A stretch of DNA of 18,497 nt from Oscillospiraceae bacterium (GTDB taxonomy: Bacteria > Bacillota_A > Clostridia > Oscillospirales > Oscillospiraceae), in contig JAFYVA010000067.1 in assembly GCA_017549325.1 (NCBI GenBank), forward strand, positions 1-18,497. Direction: 5' to 3'. Positions 6,860 to 13,301 of the stretch are shown in pieces. A program made the translations under genes and the position numbers. The stretch's first letter is position 1, and every line of letters starts with the position of its first letter. A model generated the notes under the pieces. The model saw nothing but the letters and a program-made list of their open reading frames with translations, did not search any database and had not been told where the DNA came from.

Positions 6860-8209
6860 ATGGGTAAATTATTCGGTACAGACGGAATCCGCGGTGTCGC
6901 GGGCAAGAATTTGACGGCGGAATTGGCCTATCAGGTAGGTCAGGCGGTAGCAGCGGTGCTGCAGGAGCAGTTGGGCCACAAAGTGCACATCGCCATCGGT
7001 AAGGATACCCGCATCTCTTCGGATATGCTGGAGTCGGCGCTGTGTGCCGGTATTTGCTCCGTTGGCGGAGATGTGGAGCTGTTTGGCACCATTCCCACGC
7101 CTGCGGTTGCCTATCTGACTGTGCAGCAGGGCTGCGATGCCGGTATCGTCATCTCTGCCAGCCACAATTCTTTCGAGCACAACGGAATTAAGGTCTTTAA
7201 CGCACAGGGCTATAAACTGTCCGACGAGATGGAGAACGAGGTAGAGCGCCGCATTTTGGACGGCGTCACAATGCCTGTGAAAACCTTTGGTGAGATTGGT
7301 CGGTGCATCCACAGTGAGCGCGAAGTGCACGGAGACTATGTGGAGCATTTGCTCTCCACCATCGACTGTGACCTCTCCGGCCTCCGTGTGCTGGTCGACT
7401 GTGCAAACGGCGCCGCTGCCGCCACAGCACCGCAGCTTTTCCGCAATCTCCCCATTATGGCGGATCTTATCAACATTTCTCCCAACGGCGTGAATATCAA
7501 TGCCGAATGCGGTTCCACCCACATGGATATCCTCGCCAATATGACGGCAGCAGGAAAGTATGACCTGGGAATCGCTTTTGACGGAGATGCTGACCGCTGC
7601 CTGCTGGCTGACGAGATGGGCAACATGATCGACGGCGATAAGGTAATGGCCGTTTGCGGCAAGCAGCTGCGCAGTGAGGGGAAGCTCAGCGGTGATACCA
7701 TTGTCGGTACGGTGATGTCTAATCTGGGACTCCACGAGTTTTGTCAGAACGAAAACATCACCCTGGTCTGTACCGCAGTGGGTGACCGCCATGTGCTGGA
7801 GAAGATGCTGGAGGGGGACTATGCCCTCGGCGGAGAGCAGTCCGGCCACACCATCTTCCGTGAATACGCCACTACCGGTGACGGTCAGCTGACAGCGCTG
7901 CAATTCCTTCGTGCGCTTGCCCTTTCCGGCAAGTCGGCATCGCAGCTGGTTTCCTGCTGTGCCCAGTATCCGCAGGAGTTGATCAATGTCAAGCTGCCGG
8001 ATGAGCCGGGCGTGAAGGAGCGCGTGCTGCAGAGCGATCGTTTGCGAGCAGCTATCGCCGAGCAGGAACACCTGCTGGCAGGGGAGGGGCGTATTTTGAT
8101 CCGTGCCTCCGGTACTGAGCCTCTTATTCGCGTGATGGTAGAGGCAAAAACCGACGAGATTGCCCTTAACACGGCGACAATTTTGGCGGAACTGATAAAA
8201 AAACTGTGA
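6860..8209 (+). CDS. glmM: Phosphoglucosamine mutase
   Basis: GlmM converts glucosamine-6-phosphate to glucosamine-1-phosphate on the way to UDP-GlcNAc, the precursor of peptidoglycan. The 449-residue protein has the family N-terminus GKLFGTDGIRG, the phosphorylated Ser101 in ISASHNSFEHNG, the metal loop DGDADR (241-246), the sugar-binding GGEQSGH and the phosphate-binding RASGTEPLIRVM near the C-terminus. This set distinguishes it from phosphoglucomutase/phosphomannomutase. AAAAGGAG about 7 bases upstream supports ATG 6860. It follows ruvB by 20 bases with no terminator, so it is the last gene of the ruv operon. In Bacillus, glmM follows cdaA-cdaR; that cyclic-di-AMP module is absent here. 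Its stop codon lies within an 11-bp inverted repeat next to the sigH promoter. Confidence 0.97.
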   Translation: MGKLFGTDGIRGVAGKNLTAELAYQVGQAVAAVLQEQLGHKVHIAIGKDTRISSDMLESALCAGICSVGGDVELFGTIPTPAVAYLTVQQGCDAGIVISASHNSFEHNGIKVFNAQGYKLSDEMENEVERRILDGVTMPVKTFGEIGRCIHSEREVHGDYVEHLLSTIDCDLSGLRVLVDCANGAAAATAPQLFRNLPIMADLINISPNGVNINAECGSTHMDILANMTAAGKYDLGIAFDGDADRCLLADEMGNMIDGDKVMAVCGKQLRSEGKLSGDTIVGTVMSNLGLHEFCQNENITLVCTAVGDRHVLEKMLEGDYALGGEQSGHTIFREYATTGDGQLTALQFLRALALSGKSASQLVSCCAQYPQELINVKLPDEPGVKERVLQSDRLRAAIAEQEHLLAGEGRILIRASGTEPLIRVMVEAKTDEIALNTATILAELIKKL

Positions 8210-8242
8210 ATAAACGGACATTTTCACAAAAATTCACAGTTT
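8201..8242 (+). repeat. 11-bp perfect inverted repeat across the glmM stop codon
   Basis: AAACTGTGAAT (8201-8211) and ATTCACAGTTT (8232-8242) flank 20 bases. The left arm contains the glmM TGA; the right arm ends two bases before the -35 of the sigH promoter. As RNA it could be an AU-rich terminator for the ruv-glmM operon (poly-A before, TTTACTT after); as DNA it is placed like an operator for sigH. TTCACA also occurs once inside the loop (8223-8228). Confidence 0.6.
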
Positions 8243-8244
8243 AC

Positions 8245-8274
8245 TTGACAAATTATTTATGAAAAGGTTATAAT
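8245..8274 (+). promoter_or_regulatory. Strong sigma-A promoter directly abutting the sigH start
   Basis: A perfect TTGACA (8245-8250) and perfect TATAAT (8269-8274) are spaced by 18 bases. Transcription would begin around 8280-8282, at the ATG of the sigma factor gene, leaving no leader for a ribosome site. Confidence 0.78.
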
Positions 8275-8279
8275 CAACA

Positions 8280-8897
8280 ATGTTGAACGGAAAAGAAATA
8301 GGTTTTGCCTATTTGGAGACGCTGTCGGACGAAATGTTGTGTACACAAGTACGGCAGGGAAACCGTGATGCTGAGGAAATCTTAGCCGCGCGATATCATC
8401 GTCTGGTGCGTTCCATCGCCCGTCCGTACTTTCTGGCCGGCGGCGACAGCGAAGACCTTCTGCAGGAAGGGATGCTGGGACTCATCAAGGCGATGCGTGA
8501 ATATGACGAGCAGCAGGGAGCGGCATTTTCTACTTTTGCCGATATCTGCATCCGTCGTCGCCTTTATTCCGTACTGAAGGCTGCCACTTCCGGTAAGCAT
8601 CAGCCTTTGAACGAAGCTATCCCCTTGAATACCTCGCTTTTTGACCTCGCCTTTGCACAGAACGACCCCGAGCTATTGTTGATCGACAGAGAAAAAACCG
8701 CCGGTCTCCTGGAGTACGCTTGCAAACAGTTATCCGCCTTTGAAGCCGAGATTTTAGGGTACTATCTAGCCGGTCTTACTTGCCGTGAGATCGCACAAAC
8801 TGTTGGCAAGCCGCCGAAGTCGGTGGAGAATGCCGTACAGCGCATCCGCCGCAAAGTGGGGCGGAACATTTATTCCGGCGATATCAGCAATGGCTGA
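8280..8897 (+). CDS. sigH: Sporulation-type RNA polymerase sigma factor SigH
   Basis: Sigma-H directs early stationary-phase and sporulation genes. The 205-residue protein matches SigH closely: LSDEML lead-in (15-20), region 2 with DLLQEGMLGLIKAMREYD (59-76) and FSTFADICIRRRLYSVLKAA, the connecting KHQPLNEAIPLN, and region 4 with a helix-turn-helix (GLTCREIAQTVGKPPKSVEN, about 165-184) followed by RIRRKVGR. The start is uncertain. ATG 8280 is the first codon in frame (a stop lies at 8271-8273) but coincides with the predicted transcription start and has no ribosome site. Alternatives are TTG 8313 or ATG 8334; the latter has GGAG 15 bases upstream and would cut into the conserved LSDEML region. 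Bacillus SigH has a similar-length N-terminus, so 8280 is kept. A zinc-ribbon gene follows 35 bases downstream. SigH is the best subtype; the sigma-70 family is certain. Confidence 0.88.
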   Translation: MLNGKEIGFAYLETLSDEMLCTQVRQGNRDAEEILAARYHRLVRSIARPYFLAGGDSEDLLQEGMLGLIKAMREYDEQQGAAFSTFADICIRRRLYSVLKAATSGKHQPLNEAIPLNTSLFDLAFAQNDPELLLIDREKTAGLLEYACKQLSAFEAEILGYYLAGLTCREIAQTVGKPPKSVENAVQRIRRKVGRNIYSGDISNG

Positions 8898-8932
8898 ACG
8901 CAATATATTTTTTCTCAAGAGAGGGTAAAATC

Positions 8933-9211
8933 ATGTACGAAGACAAGACTTTAGTTTGCAAAGAGTGTGGTCAGGAGTTCGTGTTCACCGCCGGTGAGCA
9001 GGAGTTCTACGCTGAGCGCGGCTTCCAGAACGAGCCCCAGCGCTGCAAGGCTTGCCGCGACGCTCGCAAGAACGCTGCCCGTGGTCCCCGCGAGTTCTTC
9101 ACCGCTGTTTGCGCCGCTTGCGGTGGCGAGGCAAAGGTTCCCTTCGAGCCCAAGTCCGATCGTCCCGTTTATTGCAGCGATTGCTTCGCTAAGATGCGTC
9201 AGGACGGCTAA
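8933..9211 (+). CDS. Eight-cysteine zinc-ribbon protein (zf-trcl / CxxC type)
   Basis: A 92-residue protein made of two zinc-knuckle units. The first uses Cys9, Cys12, Cys38 and Cys41 (LVCKECGQEF ... QRCKACRDARK), resembling the probable zinc-binding domain zf-trcl. The second uses Cys60, Cys63, Cys81 and Cys84 (CAACGGEAKVPFEP ... RPVYCSDCF), resembling the CxxC-type ribbon found at the ends of many small Firmicute proteins. Between them lies a basic Arg/Lys/Ala segment (RDARKNAARGPRE) that could contact nucleic acid. No enzymatic motif is present and the biochemical role is unknown. AGAGAGGG about 6 bases upstream supports ATG 8933. With no terminator after sigH and its own terminator behind, it is probably cotranscribed with the sigma factor. 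Codon use is very biased, indicating higher expression than sigH. Confidence 0.85.
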   Translation: MYEDKTLVCKECGQEFVFTAGEQEFYAERGFQNEPQRCKACRDARKNAARGPREFFTAVCAACGGEAKVPFEPKSDRPVYCSDCFAKMRQDG

Positions 9212-9247
9212 TCAAACCACACACTTTGATTACAATTTTATAGACGG

Positions 9248-9276
9248 AGAGGACACACCCAGGTGTGTCCTCTTTT
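9248..9276 (+). terminator. Terminator after the sigH-zinc ribbon unit
   Basis: AGAGGACACAC (9248-9258) pairs with GTGTGTCCTCT (9263-9273) across a four-base loop, followed by TTT and a second T run at 9282-9286. Strong, GC-containing stem. Confidence 0.88.
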
Positions 9277-9289
9277 CTGCATTTTTCTG

Positions 9290-9318
9290 TTGAAACTTCC
9301 CGCAATTTGGGGTATACT
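9290..9318 (+). promoter_or_regulatory. Sigma-A-type promoter for the DUF1858 gene
   Basis: TTGAAA (9290-9295), 17 bases, TATACT (9313-9318). Start near 9325 gives a leader of about 26 bases containing the CGGAGGT ribosome site. Confidence 0.7.
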
Positions 9319-9350
9319 ATATGTGATATCAAATTTCGGAGGTAAAACCC

Positions 9351-9557
9351 ATGATCGAAATCACCAAAGACACCATCATCGGCGATATTCTGGATATCGC
9401 TCCTCAGACCGCTCCCGTGTTCTTCTCCATCGGTATGCACTGCCTGGGCTGTCCCTCTTCCCGCGGTGAGACCGTCGAAGAGGCCTGCGCCGTCCACGGT
9501 GTTGATGTTGACAAGCTGCTGGCAGTGGTCAACGAGGTCGCCAACAAGGCTGAGTAA
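9351..9557 (+). CDS. DUF1858 redox-disulfide domain protein
   Basis: A 68-residue protein consisting only of a DUF1858 domain, the small helical domain also described as a hybrid-cluster-protein-associated redox disulfide domain. It begins ITKDTIIGDILDIAPQTAPVF and carries the family core GMHCLGCPSS (28-37), with Cys31 and Cys34 as the CxxC pair, then ETVEEACAVHGVD. The role of stand-alone DUF1858 proteins is not established; the CxxC suggests thiol redox chemistry or metal/cluster handling in an anaerobe. No hybrid-cluster protein gene is visible nearby. GGAGGT 8 bases upstream supports ATG 9351. It has its own promoter and a following hairpin. Codon use is strongly biased for so small a gene. 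Confidence 0.88.
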   Translation: MIEITKDTIIGDILDIAPQTAPVFFSIGMHCLGCPSSRGETVEEACAVHGVDVDKLLAVVNEVANKAE

Positions 9558-9571
9558 TTTCAGGATCACAG

Positions 9572-9601
9572 CAAACGCATACGGTACGCCGTATGCGTTT
9601 G
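9572..9601 (+). terminator. Hairpin between the DUF1858 gene and trmK
   Basis: A perfect 13-bp stem pairs 9572-9584 with 9589-9601 around TACG. The right arm ends GCGTTTG and is followed by TTATGCCTTT rather than a clean T-tract, so termination may be partial. trmK begins 19 bases later with no promoter visible between, so some read-through is probably needed. Confidence 0.65.
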
Positions 9602-9620
9602 TTATGCCTTTGGAGAAGAT

Positions 9621-10310
9621 ATGAAACAGTTACAGTTACAGCCCCGTCTGCAGCTTCTGGCAGAGTTGATCCCGCAGGGAAGCCGTTTGGCCGATGTAGG
9701 AACCGACCATGGCTATGTGCCCGTCTACCTTATGCAGCGCGGCCTGATCGATACCGCCATCGCCTCCGATATCGGCGCAGAACCGCTGCAGCACGCAGTA
9801 AATACCGCGCAGGAGTATGCGATAGAGGGCATTGATTTCCGCTTGTGTCCCGGTCTTGATGCGATTGCTCCCGAGGAATGCGACACCGTCCTCATTGCCG
9901 GCATGGGCGGCGAAACCATCATCACCATTTTGGAGAACGCCCCGTGGACGAAGGCAGGAGGACACCTCCTGATTCTCCAACCCATGACAAAGGTGGAAAT
10001 GCTCCGTAAATGGATTGCTGACAATGGATATACCTTTATAGGTGAACGACTTGTGTTTGATAAGGATCACCTCTATCCCATCATGCTGGTACGTGGTGGA
10101 GCACAGCCTGCGCTGAGTGAGGCGGCCCAATACGGCGGCGTGATGCTGGATGGCGATCCGCTGTATGCCGATTATCTGGATGAACGCATCAAAAAACTGA
10201 CCATTGCCATCGATGGGCTTCTCCGCGCCAAGCGGGAGGAGCAACGCACCGCCGCAGAAGAGCTGAGGCAGATCCGCGATGCATTGGAAGAGAGAAGGAG
10301 GACGCTATGA
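9621..10310 (+). CDS. trmK: tRNA (adenine(22)-N1)-methyltransferase TrmK
   Basis: TrmK methylates N1 of adenine 22 in the D-loop region of certain tRNAs using S-adenosylmethionine. The 229-residue protein has the Rossmann-type motif I ADVGTDHGYVPVYL (24-37), motif II around IASDIGAEPL, the catalytic-region IAGMGGETI (92-100) and LLILQPM, and a charged C-terminal helix pair rich in Glu/Arg (about 190-229) expected to form the TrmK coiled coil. GGAGA about 7 bases upstream supports ATG 9621. It overlaps the next gene by four bases (ATGA), the same trmK-nif3 pairing as in Bacillus (yqfN-yqfO), where it follows sigA. No dedicated promoter is seen; the DUF1858 promoter upstream is the nearest. Confidence 0.94.
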   Translation: MKQLQLQPRLQLLAELIPQGSRLADVGTDHGYVPVYLMQRGLIDTAIASDIGAEPLQHAVNTAQEYAIEGIDFRLCPGLDAIAPEECDTVLIAGMGGETIITILENAPWTKAGGHLLILQPMTKVEMLRKWIADNGYTFIGERLVFDKDHLYPIMLVRGGAQPALSEAAQYGGVMLDGDPLYADYLDERIKKLTIAIDGLLRAKREEQRTAAEELRQIRDALEERRRTL

Positions 10311-11092
10311 TCACTGTTCGTGAGGTAGAGAAGTATTTGTTTGACTGGGCACCCCGAGAGCTGGCCCTGAGCTGGGACAATGTGGGTCTGCTGGTGGGCG
10401 ACGGCTCTGCCGAAGTAAAACGCGTACTGGTCTCTCTTGACATTACGGAAGCCGTGGTAGACGAGGCAGTGTCGATGGGCGCTGATCTGATCGTTGCCCA
10501 CCATCCGCTGATGAACTGCGCGTGGCATCCGGTGCAGAGCATTACCACCGACACAGCGCTGGGCCGTATGGTAGGGAAGATGCTGCGTAACGGCATCTGT
10601 GCCATCTGTATGCACACCAATCTGGACGCAGCCGACGGCGGTGTCAACGATGCGCTGGCCGAAAAACTGGGTCTTATGGACATTGGCCATCTGAGCGAAG
10701 AAAAAATCGGCCGTATCGGTACATTAAAATGCGAAAAGCCTCTTGTAGAATTCGTACAAGATGTGGTAGAATACTTAGGATGCAACGGTCTGCGTTATAT
10801 CGACTGCGGCAAGCCGGTACATCGTGTGGCGGTGGGCGGCGGCGCCTGCGACGACTATATTCCCCAGGCCATCGCACTTGGCTGCGATACCTTTGTGACC
10901 TCGGATCTGCGGTATCACGCATTCCTTGACACGAAGGCGATCAACCTTATCGATGCAGGGCATTTCCCCACAGAGAATGTGGTCTGTCCCGTTGTGATGG
11001 CACGGCTGAAGGAGGCATTCCCCACGCTGGAAGTTGCATTGACAAAACAGCACGACCGCGAGGTCATTCAATACTGCACGAAGGAGAACTAA
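10307..11092 (+). CDS. Nif3-like dinuclear metal-centre protein
   Basis: A 261-residue member of the Nif3/YqfO/YbgI family, toroidal hexamers with a two-metal centre whose substrate is not firmly known; a hydrolase activity (GTP cyclohydrolase I type 2 in older annotations) has been proposed. Metal ligands are visible: His65-His66 in IVAHHPL, Asp107 in HTNLDAADGG, and His219 and Glu223 in DAGHFPTENVV. The N-terminus SWDNVGLLVG is characteristic. At 261 residues it lacks the roughly 110-residue PII/CutA-like insertion that makes Bacillus YqfO about 370 residues long, and so resembles the short Escherichia coli form. It overlaps trmK by four bases and is followed by yebC after four bases, so the three are almost certainly one transcript with coupled translation. 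Confidence 0.93.
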   Translation: MITVREVEKYLFDWAPRELALSWDNVGLLVGDGSAEVKRVLVSLDITEAVVDEAVSMGADLIVAHHPLMNCAWHPVQSITTDTALGRMVGKMLRNGICAICMHTNLDAADGGVNDALAEKLGLMDIGHLSEEKIGRIGTLKCEKPLVEFVQDVVEYLGCNGLRYIDCGKPVHRVAVGGGACDDYIPQAIALGCDTFVTSDLRYHAFLDTKAINLIDAGHFPTENVVCPVVMARLKEAFPTLEVALTKQHDREVIQYCTKEN

Positions 11093-11096
11093 CACT

Positions 11097-11831
11097 ATGT
11101 CCGGACATTCCAAATGGCACAATATTCAGAAGACTAAGGGCGCACAGGACGCCAAGCGCAGCGCAGCATTCACCAAGATCGCCAAGGAGATCATCGTGGC
11201 TGTGAAGCAGGGCGGCAGCGGCGACCCCGCCAATAACTCCCGTCTGGCTACCATCATCGCTAAGGCCAAGGCAGCCAACATGCCCAACGACAACATCAAG
11301 CGCACCATTGACAAGGCTCTGGGCGCCGGTAATACCGACAACTACGAAGCCGTTACTTACGAGGGATATGGACCCTCCGGCGTTGCCGTTATCGTCGAGG
11401 CACTGACTGACAATCGCAACCGTACCGCTCCCGAGATCCGTCATTACTTCGATAAGTACGGTAAGGGCATGGGCGCTCAGGGCTGCGTCAGCTGGTCCTT
11501 CGACCGCAAGGGCGTCATCATCATCAACAACGAGGATGAGGAGCTGGATGAGGAGATCGTCATGATGGACGCTCTCGATGCCGGTGCCGAGGACTTCGAG
11601 GCTGATGGCCCCGTGTTTGACATCAAGACCGATCCCGACAGCTTCAACGAGGTTGTTGCCGCTCTGGAGAGCAAGGGCTACACCTTTGTCAGCGCCGAAA
11701 TCGAGATGGTGCCCCAGAACTACATCAAGCTGGACAGCGACGATGACATCAAGATGATGACCAAGCTGCTGGACATGATGGAGGACAACGAGGACGTGCA
11801 GAACGTGTGGCACAACTGGGATCAGGAGTAA
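11097..11831 (+). CDS. yebC: YebC/PmpR family protein (TACO1 homologue)
   Basis: A 244-residue protein of the YebC/PmpR/TACO1 family. Members were first annotated as transcriptional regulators; later work on YebC proteins and mitochondrial TACO1 points to a role in translation, particularly of proline-rich stretches. The N-terminal signature GHSKWHNIQ...KGAQDAKR (3-20) and the segments GGSGDPANNSRLA, AKAANMPNDNIKRTI and YEGYGPSGVA are nearly textbook. The C-terminal half is very acidic (NNEDEELDEE). AAGGAG about 7 bases upstream supports ATG 11097. It ends the trmK-nif3-yebC unit before a strong terminator. Codon use is about as biased as in fba, far more than in trmK and nif3 in the same operon, fitting an abundant translation-related protein. 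The often seen yebC-ruvC linkage is broken here. Confidence 0.96.
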   Translation: MSGHSKWHNIQKTKGAQDAKRSAAFTKIAKEIIVAVKQGGSGDPANNSRLATIIAKAKAANMPNDNIKRTIDKALGAGNTDNYEAVTYEGYGPSGVAVIVEALTDNRNRTAPEIRHYFDKYGKGMGAQGCVSWSFDRKGVIIINNEDEELDEEIVMMDALDAGAEDFEADGPVFDIKTDPDSFNEVVAALESKGYTFVSAEIEMVPQNYIKLDSDDDIKMMTKLLDMMEDNEDVQNVWHNWDQE

Positions 11832-11846
11832 AATAACCGCTGATTT

Positions 11847-11880
11847 ACCCGGAGCAGGGGAGACCTTGCTCCGGGTTTTT
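11847..11880 (+). terminator. Rho-independent terminator after yebC
   Basis: ACCCGGAGCA (11847-11856) pairs with TGCTCCGGGT (11867-11876); the 10-base loop can add GG-CC pairs. Five T residues follow from 11876. Confidence 0.92.
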
Positions 11881-11955
11881 GTTACCTGATTTTGGAAATT
11901 GCCTTTTTCACCAAATTACCCGGTGTTTTTCACTTCTTTTTCTGCCTTGCGTCCA

Positions 11956-11985
11956 TTGTTTCCGATGGCGAACTTGGACTATAAT
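11956..11985 (+). promoter_or_regulatory. Candidate promoter for serA
   Basis: TTGTTT (11956-11961), 18 bases, TATAAT (11980-11985). Transcription from near 11992 would give a leader of about 67 bases, containing the palindrome at 12025 and the ribosome site GGAGG (12044-12048). The -10 is perfect but the -35 is weak. Confidence 0.55.
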
Positions 11986-12024
11986 GTCTCTTGTGAGAGA
12001 ACACATTGTTCACTGCACAAAGTA

Positions 12025-12037
12025 TATGATTATCATA
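12025..12037. promoter_or_regulatory. 13-base palindrome in the serA leader
   Basis: TATGAT-T-ATCATA is a perfect odd-length palindrome 22 bases before the serA start and about 40 bases after the -10. A smaller CTC-TTGT-GAG hairpin (about 11987-11997) and a GTGA/TCAC pair lie between. It could be an operator or RNA hairpin; no T-box or known riboswitch pattern fits in so short a leader. Confidence 0.4.
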
Positions 12038-12058
12038 ACCGTTGGAGGCGTACTGTCC

Positions 12059-13228
12059 ATGTTTCATATCAAGACGATGAATCAGATATCTTCCGTTGGA
12101 CTGGATCGCTTTGATCCGGCCAACTATATGATCTGCGGTGAAGAGCACTGCCTCGAGGGTATTCTCGTTCGTTCTGCCAAGATGCATGACTACGAGTTCC
12201 CTGAGAGCCTGCTGGCCATCGCCCGTGCCGGTGCCGGCGTTAACAATATCCCCCTCGATCGCTGCAGCGAGGCCGGTATCACCGTGTTCAATACCCCCGG
12301 TGCCAACGCCAACGCTGTGAAGGAGCTGGTCCTGTGTGCCCTCCTGATGAGTTCCCGTGATATTGTCGGCGGTATCCGTTGGGTGCGTGAGCAGGCTGCA
12401 TCCGGCATTGAGGTAGCCGATGTGGTAGAGAAGTGGAAGTCTGCCTTTATCGGCCCTGAGCTGTATCACAAGTCTCTGGGTATCATCGGTCTGGGTGCCA
12501 TCGGTGCACTGGTTGCCAACATGGCCATCAAGCTGGGTATGGATGTGTACGGTTACGATCCCTTCCTGTCTGTCGATTCTGCTCTGCGTCTTGATCGCCA
12601 TATTCATGTGGTGAAGGATATTCAGGAGCTGTACAAAAAGGCCGACTACATCACCATCCATACGCTCTATACTCCCGATACGGCAAAGATGATCAATGCT
12701 GAGGCCATTGCCACCATGAAGCAGGGTGTCCGTCTTGTGAACCTGGCACGCGGAGAGATCGTGGATGACGATGCCGTTCTTGCTGCACTCGACAGCGGTA
12801 AGGTGGCTGCCTATGTGACCGATTTCCCCAACAACCGTCTGCTGGAAGCTCCTCATGTCATCGCTATGCCGCATTTGGGTGCATCCACGCCTGAGAGCGA
12901 GGAGAACTGTGCTGTGATGGCAGTCAACCAGATCCGTGAGTATCTGGAATACGGTAACATCATCAACTCCGTCAACTACCCGGCGGTTTCTATGGATCCC
13001 AGCGGTTTGATGCGCCTTTGCATTATTCATAAAAATGTTCCCGCCATGCTGGCCAACATTACGGCACTGCTGAGCCGTGACCGTGTGAATGTAGAGAACC
13101 TCAGCAACAAATCCCGCGGTGACTACGCCTATACGCTGGTGGATCTGGGTACCAAGGTAGGGGAGGATGTCATTAATGATGTCCGTAACCTTGAAAATGT
13201 GATCCGCGTTCGTGCGATCGAATGGTAA
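12059..13228 (+). CDS. serA: D-3-phosphoglycerate dehydrogenase with ACT domain
   Basis: Likely catalyses the first step of serine synthesis, oxidising 3-phosphoglycerate with NAD. The 389-residue product starts at ATG 12059, behind GGAGG 10 bases upstream; the frame stays open for 60 more codons upstream but those run through the promoter and terminator and are not conserved. Residues 55-100 contain the substrate loop (AGAGVNNIPL, FNTPGANANAVKE). The NAD site is GIIGLGAIGALVA (141-153) with Asp167 near the adenine ribose. Catalytic Arg231 (LARGEIVD) and His272 (MPHLGAST) are present. The usual third residue, a Glu in DVFxxEP, appears replaced: this stretch reads TDFPNNRLLEAP. A C-terminal ACT domain (about 318-389) suggests serine feedback. 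No serC or serB lies beside it. The substrate assignment is probable; other 2-hydroxyacids are possible. Confidence 0.88.
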   Translation: MFHIKTMNQISSVGLDRFDPANYMICGEEHCLEGILVRSAKMHDYEFPESLLAIARAGAGVNNIPLDRCSEAGITVFNTPGANANAVKELVLCALLMSSRDIVGGIRWVREQAASGIEVADVVEKWKSAFIGPELYHKSLGIIGLGAIGALVANMAIKLGMDVYGYDPFLSVDSALRLDRHIHVVKDIQELYKKADYITIHTLYTPDTAKMINAEAIATMKQGVRLVNLARGEIVDDDAVLAALDSGKVAAYVTDFPNNRLLEAPHVIAMPHLGASTPESEENCAVMAVNQIREYLEYGNIINSVNYPAVSMDPSGLMRLCIIHKNVPAMLANITALLSRDRVNVENLSNKSRGDYAYTLVDLGTKVGEDVINDVRNLENVIRVRAIEW

Positions 13229-13234
13229 ATAATA

Positions 13235-13268
13235 AAACGGCAGTCCGTAAGGGCTGCCGTTTATCTTT
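13235..13268 (+). terminator. Rho-independent terminator after serA
   Basis: A 12-bp stem (13235-13246 with 13251-13262, one T-G pair) closes on a GTAA tetraloop. The right arm ends in CCGTTT, followed by ATCTTTT. Confidence 0.88.
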
Positions 13269-13271
13269 TCT

Positions 13272-13301
13272 GCATACCCCGTCCGTTTCACGCATAAGCA
13301 T
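13272..13301 (+). promoter_or_regulatory. Probable sigma-E promoter for spoIVA
   Basis: GCATACC (13272-13278), 14 bases, then CATAAGCAT (13293-13301) fits the sigma-E pattern of an ATA-containing -35 and a CATA-starting -10 at 13-15 spacing. No good sigma-A promoter is seen between the serA terminator and spoIVA. spoIVA is sigma-E controlled in B. subtilis. Predicted start is near 13308, 27 bases before the ATG. Confidence 0.5.

Noticed and set aside
11879..12058. 60-codon N-terminal extension of the serA reading frame
   Set aside because: It starts within the yebC terminator, crosses the predicted promoter, encodes residues unlike any dehydrogenase, and a well-placed ribosome site supports ATG 12059.
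11986..12058. T-box or other riboswitch in the serA leader
   Set aside because: The leader is only about 67 bases, too short for a T-box, and has no antiterminator bulge sequence or terminator before the gene.
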